In this document: positions 20,885 through 32,172 of the stretch, one piece after another | How positions within the stretch are numbered: the stretch's first letter is position 1 | Layout: the number at the start of each line of letters is the position of its first letter | From: Cristatella mucedo | Taxonomy: Eukaryota; Bryozoa; Phylactolaemata; Cristatellidae | DNA: 64,000 nucleotides | Direction of reading: 5' to 3' | Assembly: GCA_009760855.2 (NCBI GenBank) | Contig: WPIO01000002.1 | Location: 8,989,501-9,053,500, forward strand | Notes under the pieces: model-generated | The model's input: the letters and a program-made list of their open reading frames with translations, nothing else | The model's database searches: none | What the model was told of the DNA's origin: nothing | Position numbers and translations under genes: made by a program

Positions 20885-21965
20885 CGATGTGCATTTGCTT
20901 TGATCCTTCCCAGCTTTCGAGCGACTCGAATTTTCTCAACTCACTTGCTGCATGTATTGATGACATTCGCACATGGATGGCAGAACATTTTCTTAAACTA
21001 AACGATGATAAAACTAACATGCTAGTTATGGGCAAACCCAGTGTGATTCAGAAATTGGAAAGGCTAACACTCAAAATTGGCTCTGCTAGCATATCTCCTG
21101 TTGAATCTGCACGAAATCTAGGTGTCGGGTCTTAAAGTGACCTCTCGTTAGACGACCACATCAGTTCCACGGTCAAGTCTGCCTACTTTCAGCTAGATGA
21201 CATTGCTAAAATTCGGGCTTGTTTAGATAAGGATACCACGTCTAAGTTGGTCCATGCATCCGTGACATCCCGTCTTGACTTCTGTAACTCACTGCTTGCT
21301 GGCCTACCGGCATGTGCGATCAGGCGATTGCAGCTGGTGCAAAACTCCGCAGCTAGTCTTGTCGTCATGAGCGTCGCAGTTGCCACATCACACCACTTCT
21401 CGCCGACCTGCACTGGCCACCAGTGAAGAAATGAATCGACTTCAAAGTTTTGTCACTCACTTTTAGGTACCTTTATTCTTGGGCTCTAGCCTAACTGTCA
21501 AATCTACTACCCCACCAAGCCAAGCATCATACCACCCGATTTTTGGAAACTAGCTGTTTACCTATACCTCGTACAAACCTCAAATTCTTTAAAGACCGTG
21601 CATTTAGTGATTATGCTCCTAAAGCCGGGAACTCTCTCCCAACTGAAGTCACAACATCTCCTGACTTGACCCCATGTAAAAAGAAATTAAAAACACACAT
21701 ATTTACGGCAGTGTTTTGTGGGTCCCTGTGATTCGTCCTTCACGTGTTTATGCGTGCTGACACTGTGCATGCTGCCACTAACCACGATTGCATGCTGAGC
21801 CTGTGCATGTCACCCCTAATTATGTTATTCATGCTGTTTACCAAGCATGATATTACTCGCCGCTCAATGGTGCTTCACTTTGCAGCAAATGTAAAGCGCC
21901 TAGAAAGAGATTGAATTATCTGAGGGCACTTTATCAAGTGAATTATTCTTATTATTATCAGTATT
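20885..21965 (+). mobile_element. Family 1 LINE, longer 5'-truncated copy E
   Basis: Starts inside the reverse transcriptase just after the YADD box: CICFDPSQLSSDSNFLNSLA, DDIRTWMAEHFLKLNDDKT, then RLTLKIGSASISPVESARNL. It continues through the C-terminal domain ([40 protein letters not shown]) in several frames to KKLKTHIFTAVFCGSL. The 3' part ends in the terminal hairpin (21,893-21,945) and a TTATT tail. Frameshifts and stops (for example TAA at 21,133) show decay. This copy links the C-terminal fragments elsewhere in the window to the reverse transcriptase. Confidence 0.85.
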
Positions 21966-22311
21966 ATGATCGGGTACACAAGGTTATTGGTAATTAGCAC
22001 TGTGTCAGCCTGCATAAGCACATAAAGGATAAACCACAGGGCGGGCCTAGAAAATGCTTTGGGAAACCAATTTGCAATTTCAAGACATCCAGCAAAAGCC
22101 GTCCGGTCACTTTCTTGTGCACAAGCTACTAGCTCCTGTTTGCACCTCGCTAACCCATATCCAAGGATTGACAGGCCAATAGCGGCGGCGGCTCCTTCTA
22201 CCTTTACTCTCAGCAGTACCTAATCGCTGCAGGCGGGCCATCACTACTAGCAGCCCCTCGATGATGATACTCCAGCACACAAATTCGTTTAAATTAAGGT
22301 TCTGGTGAAAG
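21966..22311. other. Intergenic, nothing recognised
   Basis: Part of it (21,985-22,050) resembles the LINE 3' region on the opposite strand (ggttattggtaattagcact gtgtcagcctgcataagcac). The rest shows no gene or repeat I can name. Confidence 0.35.
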
Positions 22312-22662
22312 TTAATCCAAAGCCTGGAACTCACTCCCGAATTGCGTCACGACATCTCCTGATTTGACCACATTGAAAAAGCAACTACAACACATCTATT
22401 TATCTTTATCGCAAGGTTTAGTGGGTCCCTGCGATTCGTCCTTTACGTGCTTGTGCGTGCTGACACTGTGCTTACTGCCACTAACCATACTAGCATGCTG
22501 ACCCTGTGCATGTCACCCCTAACCAAGTTAGTCGTGTTGTCTAGTGAGCATGCTACCACTAACCAAACGATCTTTGCTTCCATTCCAACAAAAGTGAAAA
22601 GCGCCTAGAAAGAGATTAAGTTCTCTTAGGGTACTATATCAAATGAAATATTATTATTATTA
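22312..22662 (+). mobile_element. Family 1 LINE copy F, 3' part
   Basis: Begins at the WNSLP region (aagcctggaactcactcccg) and runs through the ORF2 end, the 'gtgctgacactgtgc' repeats of the 3' untranslated region, the hairpin (22,600-22,648) and an ATT tail (22,648-22,663). Confidence 0.8.
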
Positions 22663-24120
22663 TTAACTATCTGCACGAGCATATATCCAAGGATTTTACA
22701 AATGGGGTTGTGCTTTGATCATTAGTCAATCACCCGCCAATCTCTCTTATTTAATCAGCTTGCCCTCGAAATGATGAACGCAGCAAGACGGTTTACCAAA
22801 GATTGGTGGCCGTATTTCCGAGGATGGAAAATATTTGTTGATGTCTTCTACTACTGATGTAGTGATATCTTTGTAAATTTGAGCTGCATCCGTAACTTCT
22901 AGCCGTGCTTTGAGGCTCTGCTTTCACCAGTCTCTGGTCACGTGTCTGTGAAGTCCAGCACTGGTCGATTGCGTTTATCGGAAACATGGTAATAATAAAA
23001 ACGGGTCGCTTTCGTAAAGCAAGTGATCAAATTCTTATTCATACGCTTGACAGCCGCTCTTATAGAACCAATCACCGAAAAATGAATGATGAAACGATGA
23101 AACGCATGGTTTCATGCATGGACTAGCATTCAAAGCCCAAGTGAGATGCTGAAGCAAACGTGCAAAAGCAAACGCAGAGGGACAACGGCTTGCAGGACCT
23201 GCGGCAAGTAGCTGCACCAAAATATGCACAGCTAAGCACGTCAAGAATATAGAAACTGAGCAGGCATGTCCGATGTGGCGAGGAGTAATCTAAATGGAGC
23301 ACGTGCGTCTTGATCTGATATTTCAATTATACCAGACAATTGCCGGTAGCGACTGTAACTGGAAACAAGATCTTTAACTCTCGGTGCCTATGAGCGGAAG
23401 GCTCAATCACCGTAAAATTTTAATTTAGCTCAAATGACGCGGAGCAAGATGTGGAGGATCGGACAGTGCTACAGCACGACTCAAGAAACTATGAGTTCGA
23501 ACGTGGAAGCTGCTTAGCTCGAAAAATATAAATTCGGAGTAACTGGATGTGATGGCAACAGTATTTCTCGGTAACAAAGCCTTTAGGGCTGAAACGCTTG
23601 CATGCTGAGTTAGCAAGGTTTAGGTGGCTGTTAACCATTAATATGCTTGCAGAGCTTTAATTTCTATGAACCTGGAATTACCTAAACTACAACTTAAGCC
23701 TTAACAAGTAAACTAAAGTTTAATTATCCTAATTATAATTATTAAAAGCTTATATTGCACTCCAAGAGAACCAAATATTGTTCTAGTTATTAATCTATTA
23801 TATGTATGCTTAAAGGGTAGCATTTCCATTGGTTAGTTGTTAAATGTACGAATAAAAATCACATAGGTAAGAAGAGGATAACTCATGCTGAAGCAGCAAC
23901 GGCTATACGAAATCGGCGTGTTTTAGTTGCTTCTCCTTAAACGTGAAAAATTCTGTAGACGATGTGTTTTCAGTCGGTACGAAGTTCAAGGCTTTTGTAT
24001 CACAGTAACTACAAACGTGGTCGCTGAGAGTTTGAATTTTGTTAAATTCACAACCAAACATTCGGAATACCGGGGATATGACTAGTTCTACACGTCATTC
24101 CAATTCAGCGGCGGCCTGGG
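22663..24120. other. Intergenic, no recognised gene
   Basis: About 1.46 kb of unique-looking sequence. Open frames on the minus strand (up to 69 codons) have no motif. No repeat was recognised. Confidence 0.4.
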
Positions 24121-24121
24121 A

Positions 24122-24850
24122 AAACAGGCATTGGTTTGTGAACAAGTAATGCTGGTGAAAATCTCTGCAGCAAGGCTTGCCTGTCGGAAACTTTGCAATT
24201 GCCACGTTTCACTATTCTCACCGACTTGCACTGCCTTCCCATCAATCGGTTTGAATTCAATGTTCTGTATACCACTTTTAGATCTATTCATTCTTTTTCT
24301 TCAGTCCACCTGTTTGAACTAATTCCCTATCACTATAGGAATCGTAATACTAGCTCTTTAATAAAATAAATAAATCCTAGCTGATTAAAAAGCCTCTTTT
24401 TCATAGTGACAGAAGAGCCTTTACGGCTATCACCACCGCTTGCAGTGGCGATAAAGAATCGCCCACCGCAGGAATCGAACCCACGACCTCGGGACCGAGG
24501 TCGTGAAAGCAACCGCCTTACCTAGTGTGCCATCACGGCTCACCACTTCGCAAGTCGTTCAGCTGTGCCTCGAACCAATCTCAAATCCTTTAGAGACCGT
24601 GCATCCAGTTCGCCAGCTCCCATAGCCCGAAAGTCAATCCCAACTAATTTTACAATGTTGCCTGACTTGTCGACATTAAAGAACCTTAAAAACGCCAATT
24701 TAATCATAGCATTTGTCAAGATCGAGTGAATCATCCTTCATTTGTTTGTGCGTGCTGACGATGAGCATGCTATCACCAACCATATTGACTATTGCTACTT
24801 CTAAAAAAAATCCGAAGATCTTAGCAAGATATTTAGTTCTCTATTGTTCA
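24122..24850 (+). mobile_element. Family 1 LINE copy G, old, split by a SINE
   Basis: The left part (24,131-24,360) has degraded ORF2 end sequence (VKISAARLACRKLCNCHVS). The right part (24,546-24,850) resumes with 'tttagagaccgtgcatccagttcg', the LFRD...FSS region, and 'gtgcgtgctgacgatgagcatgctatc' of the 3' region. The SINE at 24,377-24,544 was inserted into it. It is more decayed than most copies. Confidence 0.7.
24377..24544 (-). mobile_element. tRNA-derived SINE, copy 1
   Basis: On the minus strand it starts ggtgagccgtgatggcacac, with a tRNA-like A box (tggcacactaggtaaggc), a hairpin acgacctcgg/ccgaggtcgt and a B box (gggttcgattcc). It then has a body ending 'gctcttctgtcactatg...agctag'. 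The RNA polymerase III box spacing fits a tRNA with a long variable arm (Ser/Leu type). Copies 2 and 3 lie at 37.2 and 49.2 kb, all on the minus strand. No poly-A tail; the 3' part near 'ttttaatcagctag' may be the region borrowed from a partner LINE. Confidence 0.75.
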
Positions 24851-27800
24851 GTATAATTTCTTACTATTACTATTGCCACTATTTTTTTAATCGTTCGCAT
24901 GCGGCCGTCTTCGGATAAGCCAAGTGTAAGCCAAGAGCATGGACTTGTTGTGCAGGTACTTACTTTCTTGTGCCTTGTGCGTTAGCCCATGTGTAAATTT
25001 CTACCTTTTAATAACCAAAATCTACGGCTCTATCCTTGTGACATGCAGTTCTTAACACATATAGATATGAATTAAGTTCTCTTAGGGTGGTATGCGAATG
25101 GACTATGTTCTAGATTCACTCGAGGGCGTTTGAAACACTATCAGCAAAACTGAATTCACGAAGGCAAAGAGAGCTTTCTTCCGCGTATGTTTAAGTTTGT
25201 ACCGCAGGCGAGTGGTGGTTCTCTCGCTGCACACTTACAAGACTCACCGACCGGAAGCGAATGACGTCAAAGACAAGCCTGCTCCAGTCAGCTTCTCTCC
25301 TCATCCATCCACCGGCCAGGAAAGAGGTTGTAGACAAATCTGGTGACAGTTTTATAAAAACGCGCGCTACTCAAAAGGAATGTCCACCAATGTTCTATTT
25401 GCATACGTGGTCTGCAGTTCAGCAGAAAGGTGTCAAGCTTAACGGTCGTGAGGTCGATTCGTTTGAACTGATCCGAAAAGGCATGCTGGGAAGTGAACGC
25501 TTGGCATCCGACTACTTCCGTGTAGTACTGACAAGGTTTGGCCGATAGTTGCGGCTTTGAATGTGCTACAACCTCAATGCTGTTACCGGGTAGCATGCTT
25601 ATGGCACCTAACTTCACTCAATCCATACGATGGGTCAGACTGTGATTTTACGTTATGTCTAAATAGATGTCTGGGCAACGTCCATGACCAGGAACTTCGG
25701 GTTCGTCAGCAATCGGGTGGAAAGATGCGCATTTGACGGGTGGCAAACCTTCAAGACTTTATAACCAAATGGACCCACCGGATGAGGTTACTAGGCTTAA
25801 TTGTCGGCGCTCCCAAGCATTCCGGCTACGACTTCGTCTCTTAAGAGCGTGCTAAAGCTTTTTAGGGCCTTTCCGCCCACTTAATTGCCAACACAATTAT
25901 GTTATAGAGCAAGCTACATATCCTAGCTGCACAGTTAGAATAATAATAATCAGCAGTGATCTTTTCCACAAGCCCATGAAAATAAATCCTCATTTTATTT
26001 TGTTTGCTGTTAAGTGAAAATCAATTTTAAAAACTGAGTTTAAATTAACGTGCAAAATTGTAATATGAAGAGTCTGTGAGTGAGTTAGTGGTTTTTGCTT
26101 GTTTCGCGGCATTGCGTTTGCAAGGTCCCAGCTCTGACAGTAAGATTCAAATAAAGGAATCTTAGGAAATTAGCCCATTGATTAATCACAAATCCAATAA
26201 CATTACTTACAAAAAGCCCTAAAAAATCTATAGGGCAGACCGGAAAAATTATTTTTATTTTGGGAAAAGACCCGCAAGATTTTCAAGTACGCGGGCCTGG
26301 CCCAAAATTAACGGAATATTATAGCGTGAAATAATTGCGTTTTTATGGCATACTCGGTGGCTGCTCATTGAGTAGAATTAAAACATAATGTCTTCGTTGG
26401 TGGCGGTCGGGGTACTTTGGAATAGGGGCAGCCCACCTCATTGCCGCCTGTAGGGGGCGTCATATTTCCCCTGGCTCCGCCGCTGTCTTTAGTACCACGA
26501 GGATTCACCCCATTAAGTATGACGAGAAAAGTTTGATGACCAAATTTGCCATGCATCTCTTTGTTCCTCATTCTTTTCGGCCGTTGCTGCTGGTGAAAGC
26601 GGCTCTTTCTGTCAGCTTCTGCATAGAGACATTCGGCATTCTCGTATGGCTCCTTTAAAGCTTCCGGTGACGCTGGATTTTGATCGGTTTTCATTTAATA
26701 AATATACCGGTGCGAATTTAAAATTTACCATTAATTCCCAAGCATTTAAAAAGCTGCAGAAGCTGTCTTCTTACACTAATTGGATAGCTTTCTAATATTC
26801 CAACTCCGCTACGCCAAGCTTTAAGCTGCGAAGCAACAAAAGCTCCTTGGCATTTTTCACTTCGGGCGTAAAGCAGAGCGTGCAAGCTGCATAAATATAT
26901 TGGCTTACTTTAGAAAACCCTTTAAATTAAATTCTATCTAAGTGCTTTAAGTTATAGCGACTCCATGCGCAATATCAATTTTGAGAGTGCACGTTTTAGC
27001 AACATAAGCAAATTAGTAAATAATCTTTCCTCTTTTATTTAACACTCATTCTTTGTCTATCCTTGTTGTGCAATTACATAAGCATTACGTAAGGCTGAAT
27101 GGAAGCTTGAAATCAGGGGTTGACAAAGGAACTTACGAAATAACTAACACACCTAGATTACCATAGTGATAAACATACACGCACTATACTATACTTAAAC
27201 TGAATTCCACAAATGAGAGGCAGACAAAACACCGCTAGTGAAATACATGCAAAAACCAAAATGCATTGAAACTTCCATTTGAATCGTTGGGTATTCACCG
27301 AACTATACAGCCTGCAAATTCCAAGAAATTCTAAAACAAAATATTTTAAAAGGCTTTACAATTACATGGGAATGATATTAAAGCATTTTTCTCAAAGCGA
27401 ATAATTCTTTTAAGCTTTTCAGACCTCGCGTGAATTCTCCAGGAAGTAACCAGATTTAATCAAATAAAATAGTTGAGCAGTTGAATAATAGCTAATATGT
27501 GACATCCAAAAAATCCATGTCCAGGTTTGAGATGAACGGGTGTTTTAGTCAAAAGTAAGTTTTCTAAGCATGAACAAATAATTTTGAAGCTTGCGAGACT
27601 GTTCAAAGTTCTGCGCGGGTGAAAATCTACACAAGTCCACATTTTCCCTTGATGTATACCATATCTCAAACCGGGAAATTGGCGAGTACATAAATAGCTT
27701 ACTGCTAATAAGTTTTCGTGTTTTTAATTCACGAAGGTAATGTAGGCAAGGAAGGCTTATCAAGTTACACAAACAACTAGACAGTAGCTCTCCGAGGGAG

Positions 27801-27942
27801 TTCCAATTCTGAAGATTTACTAAAACTGGTGAATTACTTGTTAAGGAATGATCAATGGTCTTCAAAAGGAAAGCACTTCTAGAAGCACATGTTTTGCCAC
27901 AGAGTAGGTTTGTGGCGTTAGCTAAGAAACTTGGTAGCCTTT
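24851..27942. other. Intergenic, about 3.1 kb, no recognised gene
   Basis: A 95-codon plus-strand frame (25,261-25,548, starting MTSKTSLLQSASLLIHPPAR) is uninterrupted but has no motif. A segment at 26,345-26,460 is repeated at about 60,415-60,500. The stretch 26,700-27,800 is AT-rich and unique-looking. Confidence 0.35.
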
Positions 27943-27944
27943 TG

Positions 27945-28765
27945 ATGATAATAATAACAACAATAATAATGCACTTGATAAAGCGCCCTCAGAGAAATCA
28001 ATCTCTTTCCAGGCGCTTTACATTTGCTGCAATGGGAAACGCGATTGAATGGTGAGTAATATCACGCTTGATAAACAACATGAATAACAAACATGGTTAG
28101 GGGTGCATGCACACGGTCAGCATGCAAATGTGGTTAGTGGCAGCATGCACAGTGTCAGCACGCACAAGTACATGAAGGAAGAATCACAGGAACCCACTAA
28201 ATGCTGTCCTAAATAGGTGTGTTTTTAAATTCTTTTTAAATGTGGTCAGGTCAGGGGATGTTCTGACGCAAGTCGGGAGGGAGTTCCAGGCTTTGGGAGC
28301 ATACGAACTAAATGCACGGTCTCCAAAGGATTTGAGGTTTGTACGAGGTATTGGTAAACTGTTGGATTCCGAAAAGCTGGTGGTACGATGCTTGGCCTGG
28401 TGGGGGTGTAGAGCTGAGAGATATGCTGGAGCCAAAGAATGAATTAACCTAAAAGTGAGCGACAAAACCTTGAAATCAATCCCTTGCTTTACTGGTAGCC
28501 CGTGCAGGTCGGCGAGAAGTGGTATGATGGGGCAACTACTACGCCCACGACAGACAAGCCTAGCTGCGGAGTTTTGCACCAGCTTTAATAGCCTGATTGC
28601 ACATGCCGGTAGGCCAGCAAGCAGTGAGCTACAGAAGTCAAGACAGGACGTTATAAATGCATGGACCAACTTGAACATGGTATCCTTATCTAAATAAGAC
28701 CGAATTTTAGCAATTTCATGTAGCTGAAAGTAGGCAGACTTGACTGTGGAGCTGATGTGGCCGTC
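27945..28765 (-). mobile_element. Family 1 LINE, 5'-truncated copy H
   Basis: The minus strand holds a 164-residue uninterrupted ORF2 C-terminus (LVHAFITSCLDFCSSLLAGL to [18 protein letters not shown], 28,678-28,184). The upstream boundary lies near 28,765 (complement of 'ctgtggagctgatgtgg'). The 3' region, hairpin (27,984-28,020) and AAT-type tail (27,947-27,972) follow. The open frame and well kept hairpin suggest a recent copy. Confidence 0.87.
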
Positions 28766-28989
28766 AAACCCTTATCAAGAATACAATAATAAAGCCACTT
28801 TTACAGGGTCTGTTTTCCGTCTGTCAGCTTGAACTTGATTTTCAGTCGATGATAATAACGGATGAAAAGCGAAAAGTTATAAGATCAGTTTTTCTATTGG
28901 CTTATAGTCGGTTTTTCTGCCAGTTATCCACAAAGCTCCACGCCTAGTATAGTCAAGTGTTTGGTGCAATTGGTACGGCAGCAAATTTC

Positions 28990-29510
28990 ACCATGTAATG
29001 TATCTCCGTCTGTAACTCCACAAAGTCATAAAGACCGTGTGGGTGTTACGCAGGAGAGTTGTGTATAGCACACTCACAGCCTAAGCGGCTTTCGGTACGC
29101 ATTCGGTAGCCAACAGACATCGTCTCACGCAATAAAGAGAAAGTGGGAAGCATACCAGAGTCAGGAGAGCAGTTGAATTAGTGAGTAGCATGGAAGTAGT
29201 AGCTCAGAACCGCTGAAAAGAATGAGCCATAGTCGGTAGTTGTAGAGTAGTTGTCGTTGCGTAAGAATTGTGGAAGCGAGTTCCCCAGCCTAGGACCTGC
29301 AGAGCTAAAGCTTCTGTCGCCAACGGTCTTTAGGCGAAGGAATGGGACAGCTCATTTATTGCCCACACAGGACCTGAGGGCGCGAACAGGCTGAAACTGA
29401 TGCAGCAGTTCAGCTAGGTACGAAGGAGCCAAGCCGTGGTGGGCCTTGTGGGTCAGCGTCAGAACCCTGCTCTGAATGTGCTACAGCTCTCCATTTTACT
29501 GCCTCGTAGC
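28990..29510 (-). mobile_element. Family 2 LINE, 3' part, copy 1
   Basis: Nearly the same sequence occurs at 39.30-39.83 kb and a more diverged one at 30.32 kb. On the minus strand it encodes the end of a second, related LINE ORF2 (HKAHHGLAPSYLAELLHQFQ-like, then a 'LKTVGDRSF' box with 'LWNSLP'-type sequence). A 3' region follows, whose outer end starts with the complement of 'gtaatgtatctccgtctgta'. It lacks the family 1 hairpin and ATT tail. Confidence 0.65.
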
Positions 29511-30320
29511 CGCTATGCGTGAGTTACTTTTGAAAAAGCTAGAACAAATGAACAAAAAACCAAGGCAAATAAATGAATATTCGGATGGCTCCGATATGCA
29601 TGAATGTTTCATTTGATGAGCTACTTGAGAGTGATTGTATTCTTCAAGAAACCCATTTCCGTTGAAGCTGGTGAAGCAGCTGATGGTGCGACACCCTGAG
29701 CAGGGAGCTTAATCATTCACTTGCGTGGCGCCTTCATACAACAAAATCTGTTTCGGTTCACCTTAAAATTCCCGCAATACAAGCAGTAACGAACGAAGAA
29801 AGATTGACCAGCATGCCATCGTGCTGACACAAGCAAGCAGAAGCGCCCGTCAATCTTGCTTAGAACAGCTCCGAAAGCACACAAGGAGACACTCGGAAAT
29901 ACAGAATTATGTTACACGTAGTTGATAGCACGTACTGAAACGTGCACATGTAAACACGCAGGAACAAAGCAGACAAAATCACTTGAGGCTCTGGGAAAGC
30001 TGAGCCGGACATGTGCGCCTTTAGCTGAGACTTGAATGATGAACAAGCGATTTTTATGACGATATAAACCAGCAGCGAGTTTTCGATGTCAGCAAATACG
30101 AATTGAAGGCACGATCAACGAAAAGTGCAATTTAGATCTACGAGCGATGAAAGGAATTAAAGGCCAAACAGAAGGTGGTGCGAGAGCACATTGGCGAAGA
30201 AAAAATGTCAGATGGGTTGACCAGTGCAAGTGAGTTAAGCGATCTGCACATCAAAGAAAAGACGGAATATGCCGTGCGAGGCTAGACAGAGAGCCAGTGA
30301 AGTACAGACAGATGTAATGC
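29511..30320. other. Intergenic, no recognised gene
   Basis: About 0.8 kb. The last part (30,060-30,320), with 'agacagagagccagtgaag', may be another decayed LINE 3' region. Nothing firm. Confidence 0.3.
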
Positions 30321-30321
30321 A

Positions 30322-31235
30322 ATGTAATGAATCTCCGTTTGTAACTCAGCAAAACCACAAGGACTCCGTCTTTAACTCCACAAAGCCATACAGACTAAGT
30401 TGGTGGTGCACAGGAGAGTTTTCTTTAGCCCACCCATAGCCTAAATGACATTCGATTCTCTTTTTGTAGCCAAGTTTCTTCATCTCACGCAACAAAGGGA
30501 AAGCGAGAAGCATTGCTTAGTCAGGAGGTCAGTCGAGGTACGTAGTAGCAGTAGCATGGAAGTAACAGCTTGGGATGAATTGAAAGGATATGCCACAGTC
30601 TGAAGCAGGAAATCAGATGTCGTTGAGTAAGAATTGTGGACCTGAGAGTTCCCACTTTAAAATTGATATGTTCAATAGTCCATGACCTGCAGACCAAAAG
30701 CTTTTTTTGCTAACGGTCTTTAAGTCAAGGAACGGGGCAGCTAATATATCATTCACAGAGGAGGTAAAGGCATGTTGAGGCTGTAGCTGGTTCAGCATTT
30801 TAGCTATGTATGAATGACCCAAGCAGTTGCAGGCCTCGTGGGTCAGCGTTTGATTTTTACTCTGCATCTATTGATCAACCGAAAGCCATTCAACCTAATT
30901 GAGCAAATGAGACAATTTATCAAACCTCTGCAATTCGGTAACTATTCTTGCAGCCATATTTATAAGCAGCTGCAGTGGCCTACTGGCTTTTTCTCTGGTA
31001 CCCCAACCAAAATGTACTTGCAAGTGCTGTGATATAGCTGCTATGCTGTTGAAGGGAGGCCAGACAAGACACTGAGTTGTGCAACTGTTGCAGACGACTG
31101 AAAGTGCACATCGAGAATAGCGAATAAATAAATTGGGTGTGATCCAGACGAGATTTTACAATCGTATGAACTAACTTGGTTGTGGTACTTTTGTCTAAGC
31201 AGGTAGCGACTTTTTTAATGGACTCAGCTAAATGT
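30322..31235 (-). mobile_element. Family 2 LINE, longest copy (copy 2)
   Basis: The minus strand shows TTTKLVHTIVKSRLDHTQFI and FSRLQQLHNSVSCL (31,190-31,050), then LTHEACNCLGHSYIAKMLNQ and LDLKTVSKKSFWSAGHGLLN (30,845-30,660). This is the same domain order as the C-terminal part of family 1 but with a different sequence. It ends in the 3' region also found in copies 1 and 3. It is more diverged from copies 1 and 3 than they are from each other. Confidence 0.7.
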
Positions 31236-32170
31236 AGCCAAATGAAGTTTTAGGCAATGGCTCATCTATTAGTTAATGCGTCTTTTGAAAGCTCAGATTG
31301 TTGGAAGATTTCACTGGAGTGCTGAAGGGGCGATGCCAGGTGGCGGCTGTGGCAGCTGCCACCATTCGCCTGATAGTTGATAGCCGAGTCTGACTTCCGG
31401 TCGGGCGGCCAGCTGCCGCGATTGAGCGGCGGTTGACTTCTTTATGCTTAGTTCCGACACCCGCAGGCACTGGGGCCGCTCCCAGACGCTCTCTTTACAG
31501 GGGGCTCCGCCCTTAGACTCCCTTGCCAAACCGGCGCTCCAATCCTAGCTTCGTCTCTGCCCGCGACAGTCGACAACGACAAAATCGTGTCTTATCTCCA
31601 CTTGATAAGAAGCCACTACACCGTGTTGAAAACATATTATCCTATTTCTTGTTTCTCATTAATTGTGGTGATAGCCCCGCCTACTTGAAAATGATGCGGT
31701 CTTGTTCTTAACAAGAAAATTTTGAAGGTCTTGCCAAAATATAATTCCTGATGCCGCAACTGGTTAGGGTAATGATAAGTCTTTCTCCCTCGCTCTCTCT
31801 ACCCTTTTCTCTCTCTCTCTCTCACGCATCACCCTGACTCGATCATTTAGAGAGGGCTCGCTAAAGTGAGGATTAGGAACAGGTGCAGCATGATCGTATT
31901 CAAAAATCACCCCATAAGCTTGGTGTTGCTGTTAGTAGTTGTACAATTACTTCCCTAAAATGCAAGCCTTAGTACGAATGTATTGCTCTGTAAGGCACTC
32001 TGGCAGTACAGCCTTAGTTAGGGTTTCACGAAGCAGCCGCGTTGCAACGGTCGTGCATCTGGGCTCAGACATATAAATTCACCTTGACTAAAGCAAAACT
32101 AGCTGTGCACGAGCTGGCAGTAGTTGCGTCTCAAACTTAGCTGCTCAGCAATCAACACTATTTATTAGCG
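31236..32170. other. Intergenic between repeat and lectin gene 3' end
   Basis: No gene recognised. A pyrimidine-rich CT repeat lies at 31,793-31,823. The GC-rich 31,330-31,560 part has short open frames without motifs. Confidence 0.4.
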
Positions 32171-32172
32171 GC

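Noticed and set aside
24377-24544. Functional tRNA gene.
   Set aside because: Three diverged copies with a shared non-tRNA body and no clean acceptor stem; it is a SINE.
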